DNA from: Variovorax terrae
Lineage (GTDB): Bacteria; Pseudomonadota; Gammaproteobacteria; Burkholderiales; Burkholderiaceae_C
DNA: 64,000 bases
NCBI RefSeq assembly: GCF_022809125.1
Contig: NZ_JALGBI010000003.1
Coordinates: 558,001 to 622,000 of the forward strand
Direction of reading: 5' to 3'
The position numbers and the translations under genes were made by a program. Below are positions 1 to 8,365 of the stretch, in pieces (the stretch's first letter is position 1; each line of letters starts with the position of its first letter). The notes under the pieces were generated by a model. It was not told where the DNA came from and ran no database searches. It worked only from the letters and a program-made list of their open reading frames with translations.

Positions 1-166
1 GCCCCTGCGGAATGACGAGGTCCACGGCGTCGACGGCGCGGCAGATTTCTTCCTTGGCCTGTTTGCCGCCCAGGGGCCGGGCCACGGTATTCGCCAGCCT
101 GGCACTGAGATCCAAAGGGCGGTGAAACGTCTTGGAGACACCGCGAAGTTCCAGAAGAGGATTCAT
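1..166 (-). CDS. Oligopeptide/dipeptide ABC transporter ATP-binding protein, DppF/OppF type (partial)
   Basis: Only the N-terminal 55 codons lie in the window; the gene continues past the left edge. The protein starts MNPLLELRGVSKTFHRPL, the usual opening of a second OppF/DppF-type ATPase, with a longer-than-usual stretch before the Walker A region, which is not reached. The ATG (164-166) overlaps the stop of the preceding ATPase gene as ATGA, so the two are probably translationally coupled. It is the last visible gene of a permease-permease-ATPase-ATPase transcription unit. The family energises import of peptides, nickel or related solutes. The substrate cannot be told from this fragment. 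Confidence 0.8.
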   Translation of the reverse strand, partial: MNPLLELRGVSKTFHRPLDLSARLANTVARPLGGKQAKEEICRAVDAVDLVIPQG

Positions 167-1149
167 GCTGCAACGGACTCCTGAAGGGGCATGACCGGAT
201 AGAAACAACGCACTTCCCGGTTTGGGGACTGTTGAACGGGCGGCAGAGTGGTGCAACGCGGGCCGGCCTGTGTGCAGCGGGCGCGGAATGCGCACCCGTC
301 GATCTGGGCCAGCAGATTGGGCGGCGCTCCAGGAATCTGGAACAGGGGCGATCCGCGCGGGTTGCGGGCTGGAACACTGCGCAGAAGCCCCACCGTGTAG
401 GGGTGGGTGGGCCGTGACAGCACATCCCGCGTCAAGCCGCGTTCGATGATCCGGCCTGCATACATCACTGCGACACGGTCCGCGAGTCCGGCCACGACCG
501 ACAGATCGTGCGTGATCCAGATCATGGCCGTGCCCGACTGCCTGGCCAGCTGCTGCATCTCATAGAGAATCTGCTCCTGGATGGTGACATCCAGCGCCGT
601 GGTCGGCTCGTCGGCGATCAGCACCTCCGGCTCCTGGACCAGCGCGATCGCGATGGCCACGCGTTGCCTCATGCCACCGGAAAACTGGTGGGGATACGAC
701 TTCAGCCGCTCGTCCGGAGCGGCAATCCCCACCTTGACCAGGCAGGCGCGCGCGATCTCGCGGGCCTGGGACCGGCTGACCTTCGCATGCGCCTGCACGG
801 TCTCGATCATCTGCGTGTCGATGCGCAGAACCGGATTGAGCGTCAGCATCGGGTCCTGGAAGACCATCGCGATCCGCTTGCCGCGGATGTGGCGCCACTC
901 GCTCTCGGAAAGCGCAAGCAGATTGGTGCCGTTGAGCAGGATGCTGCCGCCGGTGATCCGTCCCGGGCGATCGACCAGGTTCATGATCGAGTAGCCGGTC
1001 TGGCTCTTGCCCGAGCCCGACTCGCCGACCAGGCCGAGGATTTCGCCTTGCTTGACGCTCAGGCTCACGCCATTGACCGCGACGACACGGCCGGCGCGGG
1101 TCTCGAACTCTGTCGTCAGGCCGTCGATCTTCAAGATGGTGGGGTTCAT
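163..1149 (-). CDS. Oligopeptide/dipeptide ABC transporter ATP-binding protein, DppD/OppD type
   Basis: A 328-residue cytoplasmic ATPase that drives a peptide-type importer. Walker A GESGSGKS is at residues 42-49, the signature FSGGMRQ at 156-162 and Walker B VLIADEP at 176-182. The C-terminal OppD/F extension carries the Cys-containing CAFRARCTQAGPRC segment that in this family binds an Fe-S cluster or zinc. I chose the ATG at 1149 rather than an in-frame start at 1188 because it lies just after the permease stop (4-base gap) and gives the usual MNPTILKIDGL opening. It ends in an ATGA overlap with the next ATPase gene. Family assignment is firm; substrate is unknown. Confidence 0.9.
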   Translation of the reverse strand: MNPTILKIDGLTTEFETRAGRVVAVNGVSLSVKQGEILGLVGESGSGKSQTGYSIMNLVDRPGRITGGSILLNGTNLLALSESEWRHIRGKRIAMVFQDPMLTLNPVLRIDTQMIETVQAHAKVSRSQAREIARACLVKVGIAAPDERLKSYPHQFSGGMRQRVAIAIALVQEPEVLIADEPTTALDVTIQEQILYEMQQLARQSGTAMIWITHDLSVVAGLADRVAVMYAGRIIERGLTRDVLSRPTHPYTVGLLRSVPARNPRGSPLFQIPGAPPNLLAQIDGCAFRARCTQAGPRCTTLPPVQQSPNREVRCFYPVMPLQESVAA

Positions 1150-1153
1150 GGCG

Positions 1154-2035
1154 TTACAGCGTCTGAAGGCGCGGATTGAAGATGTCACGCAGCTTGTCGG
1201 CCACCAGATTGATGGCCATGATCGTCAGCAGCAGTGCCAAGCCGGGGTAGATGCTGATCCAGTACTTTCCGGAGAGCATCTGGCTGAAGCCATTGGAGAT
1301 CAGCAAGCCCAGTGAAGGCTCCGTGATCGGCAGGCCGAGACCGAGAAACGACAGCGTTGCCTCCAGCGTGATCGCCGAAGCCACCTGCAAGGCAGCTACC
1401 ACGATCAGCGGGCCCATACAGTTCGGAAGTACATGTCCGAAGACGATGCGCAGGCGCGACAGCCCGAGGCATGACGCGGCTTCGACATACTCCTTGTTCC
1501 GCTCGACCAGGGCGGCACCGCGAGCGGTGCGCGCGTAGAAGGCCCATTGCACGGCGACGAGGGCGGCGACGATCTTGCCGGGGCCCTGCCCCAGCACGGC
1601 CACCAGGATCAGCGCGATCAGTATGGCCGGGAAAGACAGCTGGATATCCGCGATGCGCATCAGCATGGCATCGAGCCTGCCTCCGAAGTAGCCGGCCAGC
1701 AAGCCCAGGGCGCTGCCCACCGCGAAGGCCAGCAGCGTCGACACGGCCCCCACCAGCAGGCTGGTGCGCAGGCCGTACAGGATCGCGGACAGCATGTCGC
1801 GCCCCTGTTCATCCGTGCCGAAGATGTAGAACATGCCCGACATCTCGCTGCGCGACCCGGGGGGCAGCTTCGTGTCTTCCAGATAGAGCGTGCCGAGGTC
1901 GTAGGGGTTCTGCGGCGCAACCCAGGGCGCCAGCAACGCCGCGAGAACCATGACGGCGAGTGCGAGCGCGCCGATGAGGGCGACACGGTCCGAGAGGTAC
2001 GCCCGCAGGACGTCGCGTGAGGAGTTTTGAGACAT
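1154..2035 (-). CDS. ABC transporter permease, DppC/OppC type
   Basis: A 293-residue inner-membrane permease with the N-terminal OppC leader (residues about 1-60) followed by the BPD_transp_1 core. The first membrane span is VALIGALALAVMVLAALLAP. The EAA-like loop that docks on the ATPase is visible around ARGAALVERNKEYVEAASCLG, followed by the family-typical FGHVLPN. The ATPase gene begins 4 bases downstream and the DppB-type gene ends 9 bases upstream, so these genes form one operon. It pairs with the DppB-type permease to form the channel. The substrate cannot be inferred. Confidence 0.9.
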   Translation of the reverse strand: MSQNSSRDVLRAYLSDRVALIGALALAVMVLAALLAPWVAPQNPYDLGTLYLEDTKLPPGSRSEMSGMFYIFGTDEQGRDMLSAILYGLRTSLLVGAVSTLLAFAVGSALGLLAGYFGGRLDAMLMRIADIQLSFPAILIALILVAVLGQGPGKIVAALVAVQWAFYARTARGAALVERNKEYVEAASCLGLSRLRIVFGHVLPNCMGPLIVVAALQVASAITLEATLSFLGLGLPITEPSLGLLISNGFSQMLSGKYWISIYPGLALLLTIMAINLVADKLRDIFNPRLQTL

Positions 2036-2044
2036 GGGGTGCTT

Positions 2045-3010
2045 TCAATGAAGCCTGACGCGCGGGTCAAGGGCCGAGTAGGCGATGTCGACGGCCAGGT
2101 TCACGACAATGAACATCAACACCGTCATCATCAAATAGGCGACGACCACCGGCCGGTCGAGGACGCCGATGGAGTCAATGAGCAGTTTGCCCATGCCCGG
2201 CCAGGAGAAGATGGACTCGGTCACGATGGCGAACGCGACCACCGCGCCGAACTGCAATGCGATGACCGTGATGATCGGAATGAGGATGTTCTTCAGAACA
2301 TGGACTCCGATGATGCGGCCGTATCCGAGTCCCTTGGCCCGGGCAAACTTCACATAGTCGGAGAGCATGGCCTCCTGCGCGCCGGCCTTGGTGAGCCGGA
2401 TGATCATGCTGATATTGAAAAGCGCGAGGTTCAGCGCGGGCAGCACCAGGTGTTTGAGGCCATCCCAGTTCAGAAAGCTCACGGGCACGCCGAAGAGCGG
2501 TGTGGTGGCCCCGCGGCCGCCGCTGGGCATGACCCCTGCCAGCACGGAGAACACCATGATCAGCACGATACCGACCCAGAAGGTGGGAAGGGAGAAGCCG
2601 ACGATCGATGTGCCCATGATGAACCTTCCGCTTCTGGCCTGCGGGTGCAGCCCCGCCCAGAGGCCCAGCGGAATGCCCAGTGCGATCGCAATGAGCATGG
2701 CACTCAATGCCAGCTCGAGCGTGGCCGGCAGGCGCTGAAAGATGAGATCCGCGGCGGGCGCCCCGAATGCGAAGCTTTGCCCGAGGTCGCCATGCAAGGC
2801 GTTCCTGACGAAGCGCGCGTACTGGACGTAAAGCGGCTTGTCCAACCCGAGCCGCTGGGTCGTTTCGAGCTTTTCGGCTTCGGAGGCGGTGGGGCTGACC
2901 AGTATCTCGACGGGGTTGCCGACCGCGTAGATTCCGCCAAAGACGATGGCCGACATGGCCAACACAACTGCGAAGGATTGCAGAATCCTCCGGATCACGA
3001 ATGCAAGCAT
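2045..3010 (-). CDS. ABC transporter permease, DppB/OppB type
   Basis: A 321-residue inner-membrane permease opening MLAFVIRRILQSFAVVLAMSA, a typical DppB start with an Arg-rich turn before the first membrane span. The EAA loop is visible as SDYVKFARAKGLGYGRIIG followed by HVLKN. It is the first gene of the permease/ATPase operon and is transcribed divergently from the LysR gene at 3093; the intervening 82 bases would hold the control region. Length and layout are normal for the family. The cognate binding protein is encoded at 4040-5650, on the other side of the LysR gene. Confidence 0.9.
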   Translation of the reverse strand: MLAFVIRRILQSFAVVLAMSAIVFGGIYAVGNPVEILVSPTASEAEKLETTQRLGLDKPLYVQYARFVRNALHGDLGQSFAFGAPAADLIFQRLPATLELALSAMLIAIALGIPLGLWAGLHPQARSGRFIMGTSIVGFSLPTFWVGIVLIMVFSVLAGVMPSGGRGATTPLFGVPVSFLNWDGLKHLVLPALNLALFNISMIIRLTKAGAQEAMLSDYVKFARAKGLGYGRIIGVHVLKNILIPIITVIALQFGAVVAFAIVTESIFSWPGMGKLLIDSIGVLDRPVVVAYLMMTVLMFIVVNLAVDIAYSALDPRVRLH

Positions 3011-3059
3011 TTTTTGTCTCCTTGCTGGGGATTATGTGAATTGACGATGAGCCGTCGAG

Positions 3060-3072
3060 CGACTTAGAGTCG
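3060..3072. promoter_or_regulatory. Inverted repeat between divergent dppB-type and lysR genes
   Basis: CGACT-TAG-AGTCG is a perfect 5-bp inverted repeat, 20 bases before the chosen lysR ATG and 50 bases before the permease start on the other strand. A second imperfect pair, GACG-N6-CGTC, lies next to it at about 3042-3055. A LysR autoregulatory site is expected at this position, but the motif is short and is not found elsewhere in the window, so the assignment is weak. Confidence 0.3.
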
Positions 3073-3092
3073 GGTTGCTATTCCGTTTTTTC

Positions 3093-4043
3093 ATGGCTGC
3101 GCGCATTCACATTCCCTCCACCACGATGCTGCGGATCTTCGAATCCACGGCAAGGCATCTTTCAGTCACCCGCGCGGCGGACGAGATGTTTCTCACCCAG
3201 AGCGCCATCAGCAAGCAGATCAAGGCGCTGGAAGACCAGCTCGGCCGCACGCTGTTCATCCGGCTCAATCGAGGGCTGGCCCTGACGTCCGTGGGCGAGT
3301 CCTACTACCGCGAGATTGCGCCGCTGCTTGTCGGGCTGGAACGCGCCACGGAACGCGTGGTCGATTGCGCCAGCGTGAGCAAACTCACGCTTCATGTGTT
3401 TGCGACCTTGGGCGAGCGCTGGCTGCTGGAACGCTTTCCCTCGTTCGCGGAAAGGCACCCGGATATCGAGGTCCGGTTCACGGCCATGCTCTCCAGCGAT
3501 GGCGCCAGGCAATCCGAAATCGACGGGGAGTTCCGCTTTGGCAACGGCCTCTGGCAGGGCCACGAAGCCGACTACCTTTTTGGCCGCGAAATGCTCCTGG
3601 TGGCCAGCCCTTCCCTGCTCAAGCGCGTCGGCGATCTGCGCACGCCGTTCGACCTCATGCGCTACCCGTGGCTGCAGCACTTCCAGGTTCCGCATGCGTG
3701 GGACGAGCTGATCGAGTCGACACCGGAGCTGGCCGCCGCCACCAAGGCCGGGCCGGCGCCGCAGGCGTCGATGTACGAGTTCTACAACGTTCTCATCCGC
3801 GCCGCGATCGCAGGCCTGGGCCTGGCCCTGGTGCCGCGCGTATGGGTGCGCAACGAACTGGCTTCGGGTGAATTGGTCAATCCGCTGTGCCTGGGCGTGT
3901 CGAGCAAGTACGGGTACTACTTCGTCGTGCCTGAGCACAAGGTCGAACTGTCATCGGTGCAGGCGTTTCGTTTGTGGCTGCGCGAGGAAGCCCGGCATAC
4001 ACAAACGAAACTGATCGGGCGCAGGGAGCCTCTGGCTGCTTAG
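3093..4043 (+). CDS. LysR-family transcriptional regulator, GcvA-like
   Basis: A 316-residue LysR regulator. The N-terminal winged helix-turn-helix reads FESTARHLSVTRAADEMF then LTQSAISKQIKALEDQLGR, typical of the GcvA/AmpR branch; the C-terminal half is the effector-binding domain. A longer frame starts at a TTG at 3075. I prefer ATG 3093 because it gives MAARIHIPSTTMLRIFES, the normal family opening. It is divergent from the permease operon and convergent with the binding-protein gene, whose stop codon overlaps its own (shared bases TTAG at 4040-4043). Position suggests it regulates the flanking transporter genes; this is inferred from context only. Confidence 0.88.
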   Translation: MAARIHIPSTTMLRIFESTARHLSVTRAADEMFLTQSAISKQIKALEDQLGRTLFIRLNRGLALTSVGESYYREIAPLLVGLERATERVVDCASVSKLTLHVFATLGERWLLERFPSFAERHPDIEVRFTAMLSSDGARQSEIDGEFRFGNGLWQGHEADYLFGREMLLVASPSLLKRVGDLRTPFDLMRYPWLQHFQVPHAWDELIESTPELAAATKAGPAPQASMYEFYNVLIRAAIAGLGLALVPRVWVRNELASGELVNPLCLGVSSKYGYYFVVPEHKVELSSVQAFRLWLREEARHTQTKLIGRREPLAA

Positions 4044-5650
4044 TTCTTCGTGCCGGCCGTTGGCGTGAACTCCATGGCATGCGTGCGCTCGTCCGCGCGT
4101 CCGGGGTAGCGCACGGTTCTTTTCATGGCCCACACGGTGGCCTGGTGATGGATGGGAACGATGGCAACGTCATCGACGGCCGCGCGCGTCGCCTCCTGCA
4201 GGAGCTTTTCGCGCGCCTGGGGCTGCACCGTGACGACAGCGCGCTCGATCAGCTCATCGACCTTCTTGTTGCTGTAGCCGACGTTGAAGTTGCCCAGTCC
4301 CTTCTGGGCGTCCTTGGTGGCGATCAGTGCGCGCAGCGGCGAGGAGGCTTCGGCCGAATCCGGCGCCCATCCGACCAGCGACATGGCGAACTCGCCCTTG
4401 TTGTTCCGCGGAAAGAACGTGGCTGCCGGCATCACATCGACGGCAGCCGTGATGCCGACGCGGCCCAGCATCTGGGCGACCGCCTGGACAATCTGGTCGT
4501 CCATCAGGTAGCGGTTGTTCGGGCCGTTCAGGTCCATTCTGAAGCCCTCTGGATAGCCCGCCTTGGCCAGCAGGTCGCGGGCGCCATTCGGGTCGTAGCT
4601 CGTCGGCTGGAGATCGGTCATGTAGCCGGGAAGGCCCGAGTTCACGAGCTGGGCCGTGGCGGTGCCGGCACCCTCCATGACGCGGCCGACGATCGTATCG
4701 CGAGAGATCGCCTTGTTGATGGCCTGGCGCACGCGCAGATCGCGCAGCGGGTTGGTGCCCAGAGGGGCGCCGGCCTTGGTGCTGAAGTGCGTTGCCGCGG
4801 CCTCGGTCTGGTTCAAGCCGAAGTAGATCAGGCGATAACCGGTCTTCGCAACCACCTGCAGATTGGCATCCTTCTTGATGCGCGCAAGATCCGGGACCGG
4901 CACGTTGTCGATGGCATCGACGTCTCCGGACAGCAGGGCGGCGACCCGGCTCGCATCGTTGGTCAGGATGCGGAAGGTCACCGTTTCCCACGCCGGCTTC
5001 GGTCCCCAGTAGGCCTCGTTGCGTGCCAGTTCCACACGGTCGCCGCGGCTGAAGCGCACGAACTTGAAGGGCCCCGTTCCGATCGCGGCCTTCCCGCTGT
5101 TGAAGTCCGCGGAAGTGGCGTTGGCGGCCGCTTTTTTGCTGACGATGGGAATGATGGCCAGGTCATTGGGCACCAGCGGATAGGGCGTCGCGGTCTTGAA
5201 GCGGATGGTCAGGGGATCGACCACTTCGATGGACGCAATGGCGCGGGTGTATGTGGTCATCAGGCCCGGGCTGTCCTTGATCGTGGGGACGCGCTCGATC
5301 GAGAACTTGACGTCCTCCGCGGTGAAGGGCGAACCGTCATGAAACCTGACGTTCGGGCGCAGCTTCATTTCCCAGGTGAGATCGTCGACCGTCTTCCATG
5401 AGAGGGCCAACCCGGGCGAAGGGTAGAGTTTTTCGTCGCGGTGGATCAGCCGGTCATAGACATGGTCGGCAATGTTCTGGTTGGGAACGTAGAGGTGGAA
5501 GTGGGGATCCATCGACGTCACGTCGGCGGCCAATCCGATGGACAGGGGCGCCGCGAGCGCGGACGAAACAAGCATCGGCAGCGGTGCCGTCGCCACGGCT
5601 GCGGCCAAGCACAGTGATTGGCACAGGGCCCGGAGTTGAGGAACTTTCAC
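4040..5650 (-). CDS. ABC transporter substrate-binding protein, family 5 (peptide/nickel type)
   Basis: A 536-residue periplasmic binding protein (SBP_bac_5). I chose the GTG at 5648-5650, preceded by GGAG at good spacing, because the protein then opens with a Sec signal peptide (KVPQLRALCQSLCLAAAVAT, cleavage near SALA-AP). The in-frame extension to 5923 has no signal-like character. Family landmarks include DVTSMDPHFH near the mature N-terminus and VRFHDGSPFTAEDVKFSIER. It is transcribed separately from its permease/ATPase genes, with the lysR gene between them in the opposite direction, which is an unusual arrangement. The substrate is unknown. Confidence 0.9.
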   Translation of the reverse strand: MKVPQLRALCQSLCLAAAVATAPLPMLVSSALAAPLSIGLAADVTSMDPHFHLYVPNQNIADHVYDRLIHRDEKLYPSPGLALSWKTVDDLTWEMKLRPNVRFHDGSPFTAEDVKFSIERVPTIKDSPGLMTTYTRAIASIEVVDPLTIRFKTATPYPLVPNDLAIIPIVSKKAAANATSADFNSGKAAIGTGPFKFVRFSRGDRVELARNEAYWGPKPAWETVTFRILTNDASRVAALLSGDVDAIDNVPVPDLARIKKDANLQVVAKTGYRLIYFGLNQTEAAATHFSTKAGAPLGTNPLRDLRVRQAINKAISRDTIVGRVMEGAGTATAQLVNSGLPGYMTDLQPTSYDPNGARDLLAKAGYPEGFRMDLNGPNNRYLMDDQIVQAVAQMLGRVGITAAVDVMPAATFFPRNNKGEFAMSLVGWAPDSAEASSPLRALIATKDAQKGLGNFNVGYSNKKVDELIERAVVTVQPQAREKLLQEATRAAVDDVAIVPIHHQATVWAMKRTVRYPGRADERTHAMEFTPTAGTKN

Positions 5651-5677
5651 GAGAGTCTCCAAACTGGTTGATGAGGT

Positions 5678-5822
5678 GCCAAGTCTCTTGGGCCCCCCAT
5701 CCGCACACAATCGAGTTTTGGTCTCCGTGGTATTCCAACTTGGCAAGGCAGTCGTAATGCGAACGCGCGTGCCCGCCACCCACCTGGAGCCGGCGGGAAT
5801 CATGCCGCTGCCAAGTCTTGGC
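5678..5822. promoter_or_regulatory. Cluster of three CCAAG/CTTGG palindromes upstream of the binding-protein gene
   Basis: Three related inverted repeats lie in the 185-base gap between the binding-protein start (5650) and the upstream LysR stop (5836): GCCAAGTCTCTTGGG at 5678-5692, CCAACTTGG at about 5736-5744, and GCCAAGTCTTGGC at 5810-5822. The first and last share the core CCAAGTCT. Their position upstream of one promoter suggests a set of regulator sites. None is followed by a T-run, so a terminator is less likely. The bound protein is not known; the LysR regulators at 3093 and 5836 are the nearest candidates. Confidence 0.35.
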
Positions 5823-5835
5823 GATTCGCGCGCGC

Positions 5836-6744
5836 TCAGGCCGGGCGCGTCATGGCATGGGCTGCGCCCAGCGCCTCGATGAACTCTTCCACGCTGCGCG
5901 GCCGGGGCCTGGATTTGGACCAATAGACGTAGACCGGGATGTCCACGCTGTCCTCCAGCGGCACGGCCACCAGCCCGAGCGGGCCGCAGCCGATGGCGGA
6001 GAACTCGTCGATGAGGGCCAGGCCCAGGCCCTCGCTCACCAGCGAGATGGCGGACTCCACGAAGCGCACGAAGATCTTCACGTTGCGGCTGGCGCCGGAC
6101 TTCTTGTAGGTGGCCTCGATGAAGCGGCCGTGCGTGACCTCGGCTTCGAACGAGATCAGGGTTTCGCGCTCCAGCTCGCGCGGCGCCACGCTGGCGCGGC
6201 GGGCCAGCCGGTGGCGTTTCGGCATGAGGCAGACCAGGCGGCCGGTGGCCACCACCGTGGAGGCCACGGCCGGGTCGTCGAGGGTGGCGATGGAGGCCAC
6301 GCAGGCGCCGCGGCCGAACCCGAGATAGTCGCGGATGTCCTTCTCGGCCAGCACGTCGCAGTAGTAGCGCCGCTCGCTGTGCTGCGCGGTCATCAGGCGC
6401 AGCGCCTTGGGCGCGAGGCGCAGGCCCACGCTGGGCGAGCAGCCGAAACGGAACATCGCCGTGTCGCCCCGCGCGATCGAGTGGATGGCGTCGATGAGCT
6501 GGTCGAACTGGCCGTAGACGCGCTCGATCTCCTCGAAGATCCGGTGCGCCTCCTCCGTGGGCACCAGCCGCCCCGCCATGCGCTCGAACAGCGTGATGCC
6601 GAGCTGGTCCTCGAAGCGGCGCAGCGTGACGCTGAGGCCGGGCTGCGACACGTACAGCTTGCGCGCCGCCGCGCTGAGGGTGCCGGCAATCATCAGGGTG
6701 CGGAACACCTCGATCTGCCGTTCGCTGATCTTTCCGAGGGTCAT
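5836..6744 (-). CDS. LysR-family transcriptional regulator of the Bug/FAD/AroE-like cluster
   Basis: A 302-residue LysR regulator. The HTH region reads QIEVFRTLMIAGTLSAAARK then LYVSQPGLSVTLRRFEDQLG. I chose ATG 6744 because it gives the usual short leader MTLGKISERQ; the frame runs on to 6957 without family-like sequence. It is divergent from the Bug receptor gene at 6943. The 198-base gap holds an ATAA-N7-TTAT inverted repeat, and the same element stands before the enzyme operon that starts at 12257. It therefore probably controls both transport and catabolism genes of this cluster. The effector is unknown. Confidence 0.9.
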   Translation of the reverse strand: MTLGKISERQIEVFRTLMIAGTLSAAARKLYVSQPGLSVTLRRFEDQLGITLFERMAGRLVPTEEAHRIFEEIERVYGQFDQLIDAIHSIARGDTAMFRFGCSPSVGLRLAPKALRLMTAQHSERRYYCDVLAEKDIRDYLGFGRGACVASIATLDDPAVASTVVATGRLVCLMPKRHRLARRASVAPRELERETLISFEAEVTHGRFIEATYKKSGASRNVKIFVRFVESAISLVSEGLGLALIDEFSAIGCGPLGLVAVPLEDSVDIPVYVYWSKSRPRPRSVEEFIEALGAAHAMTRPA

Positions 6745-6769
6745 GGCGCTTTTCCGCGGGAGGGGGTCT

Positions 6770-6788
6770 CCATAAACCCGCATTATGG
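6770..6788. promoter_or_regulatory. LysR-type operator (ATAA-N7-TTAT), copy 1
   Basis: CCATAAACCCGCATTATGG is a 6+6 inverted repeat (CCATAA-N7-TTATGG) that fits the T-N11-A rule for LysR-family sites. It lies 26 bases before the lysR start on the minus strand and about 155 bases before the Bug start on the plus strand. A matching element at 12381-12400 precedes the AroE-like/FAD operon. The recurrence of the same half-sites is the main support. Confidence 0.6.
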
Positions 6789-6942
6789 ATGATGCGCCAA
6801 AAAGTATTTGCTGTGTCTTTCCGTGCATTTGATACTTGATCTTCATCGTCTGCGCGGCCTGGGCCACAGCCCCATAAACCAAAGTTTCAGGGGCCGCGCC
6901 CGTGCGCCTTGGCGCCCACTGTCCCTCAAGGAGATCCATTCC

Positions 6943-7914
6943 ATGCAACGCCGTCATTTCCTGCAGGCCGCCGCGGCCGCCACGGCCGGCTTCGGCGGGG
7001 CCGCGCAGGCGCAGGCCTGGCCGGCCCGCCCGGTCAAGCTCGTCGTGCCGTTCCCGGCCGGCAGTTCACCCGACATCATGGGCCGGCTGCTGGCCGACCG
7101 CCTGACGCCCGTCCTGGGCCAGCCCGTGGTGGTGGACAACCGCTCCGGCGCCGGCGGCAACCTGGGCGCCGGCGTGGTGTCCAACGCCGCGCCCGACGGC
7201 TACACCTTCCTGTTTTCTACCCAGGGCCCGCTGGTCACGGCGCCGCTGCTGGTCAAGCGCCTGAGCTACGACCCGGTGAAGGACCTCGCCCCGGTGACGC
7301 TGGCCGCCACCTCGCCCAACGTGCTGGTGGTCGATCCACGCCTGGGCGTCAACACGGTGGCGGAGTTCGTGCAGCTCGTGAAGTCGAAGAAGGGCGAGCT
7401 GAACTACGGCAGCATCGGCAATGGCAGCGCCGCGCACCTCGCGATGGAGCTGTTCAAGGCGCGCGCCGGGCTGGACATGGTGCACGTGCCCTATCAAGGC
7501 CTGCCGCAGGTGGTCAACGCCATCCTGGCCGGGCAGATCCACGCCGGCTTCATGGTGCCGGGTGCGGCCATCGGCCAGGTCCGCGCGGGCAAGCTCAAGG
7601 CCCTGGGGGTGACCACGCTCAACCGCGTGGCCTCGCTGCCGGAGCTGCCCACGCTGGTGGAGCAGGGCTACCCCGGCTTCGAGGCGATCGCCTGGCAGGC
7701 GGTGCTGGCCCCGGCCCGAACGCCGCAGCCCGTCATCGACCGGCTCAGCAGCGAGCTGGTGCGCATCATCAAGAGCGACGACGTGCGCACCACCATGCTG
7801 GGCCAGTACTTCACGGCCGTCGGCACGGCGCCCGCGGCGCTCACCAGCCTGATGAAGAGCGAGCGCGAGCAGTGGGCCAGGGTGATCAAGGCCGCGGGCG
7901 TGCTGCCCGAATAG
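6943..7914 (+). CDS. Tripartite tricarboxylate transporter substrate-binding protein (Bug family)
   Basis: A 323-residue periplasmic solute receptor (TctC/Bug). The signal region MQRRHFLQAAAAATAGFG has a twin-arginine-like motif; the mature protein starts near AWPARPVKLVVPFPAGSSPD, and VVPFPAGSSPDIMGR is the family N-terminal signature. The ATG at 6943 is preceded by AAGGAG at 6928-6933; the frame extends upstream without family sequence. No TctA/TctB membrane subunits are encoded in the window, as is usual for these orphan receptors. It is followed by a bidirectional terminator and faces the FAD/AroE-like operon. The ligand is probably an organic acid (inference from the family). Confidence 0.92.
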   Translation: MQRRHFLQAAAAATAGFGGAAQAQAWPARPVKLVVPFPAGSSPDIMGRLLADRLTPVLGQPVVVDNRSGAGGNLGAGVVSNAAPDGYTFLFSTQGPLVTAPLLVKRLSYDPVKDLAPVTLAATSPNVLVVDPRLGVNTVAEFVQLVKSKKGELNYGSIGNGSAAHLAMELFKARAGLDMVHVPYQGLPQVVNAILAGQIHAGFMVPGAAIGQVRAGKLKALGVTTLNRVASLPELPTLVEQGYPGFEAIAWQAVLAPARTPQPVIDRLSSELVRIIKSDDVRTTMLGQYFTAVGTAPAALTSLMKSEREQWARVIKAAGVLPE

Positions 7915-7947
7915 CGCACGGGTGCTTCGTCACTGCCCCGGGGCCGC

Positions 7948-7986
7948 AAAAAAAGGCCGTCATCGTTGCCGATGGCGGCCTTTTTT
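7948..7986. terminator. Bidirectional rho-independent terminator
   Basis: The stem GGCCGTCATCG / CGATGGCGGCC (one G-U pair) has a 3-base loop, seven A residues on the left and six T residues on the right. It can end transcription from both sides, serving the convergent Bug gene (stop 7914) and the NIPSNAP gene (stop 8004). Confidence 0.88.
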
Positions 7987-8003
7987 CCGTGCGAACAGTG
8001 TGC

Positions 8004-8324
8004 TCAGGCCAGCGGCGAGAAATCGGTCGGGCGCAGGACGCGCGATTCGAGCTGCACCACGGCGTCGAGCTCCTTGTTCTTGCGCCCGAACTCCTGCCAG
8101 CGGCTGTCGGCGGCCATGCGGGCCCGGCGCGCGTCGCGGTCGTCCAGGCTGCTGAAAGCCCAGAGGTGGACCACCTGGTTGGCGGTGCCGAACTCGGTGG
8201 TGAAGAAACCCACGAGCTGGCCCAGGTGCTCCTGCTGCACGGCCAGGGCCTCGGCCTTGTAGAGCTTGAGCCAGTCGGCCATGCGGGTGGGCTTGAGGGT
8301 GTAGGTGCGGAGTTCGTAGATCAT
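8004..8324 (-). CDS. NIPSNAP family protein
   Basis: A 106-residue protein with the NIPSNAP opening MIYELRTYTLKPTRMADWL and the central VGFFTTEFGTANQVVHLWAF pattern of this ferredoxin-like alpha/beta-barrel family. I chose the start at 8324 because the family domain begins at its first residue; the frame extends to 8369 without family sequence. It is the last gene of the operon running from 12257 down to 8004. NIPSNAP proteins often sit in catabolic operons as small, possibly monooxygenase-like or chaperone proteins; their reaction is generally unknown. Here it accompanies two flavoproteins and an AroE-like dehydrogenase. Confidence 0.85.
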   Translation of the reverse strand: MIYELRTYTLKPTRMADWLKLYKAEALAVQQEHLGQLVGFFTTEFGTANQVVHLWAFSSLDDRDARRARMAADSRWQEFGRKNKELDAVVQLESRVLRPTDFSPLA

Positions 8325-8365
8325 GGTCGGTCGACTTTCTGTGAAGGAGGCGGGAGAAGGCCGGC

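Noticed and set aside
3075..3092. Hairpin-like GCTATTCC..CATGGC as another family A copy
   Set aside because: Only the first half resembles the repeat; the ATGACCGCCC..GGAC tail is absent.
163..5650. Assigning the first ABC importer to nickel, glutathione or a named peptide
   Set aside because: Family 5 binding proteins have broad specificity and no diagnostic residue or neighbouring enzyme identifies the ligand.
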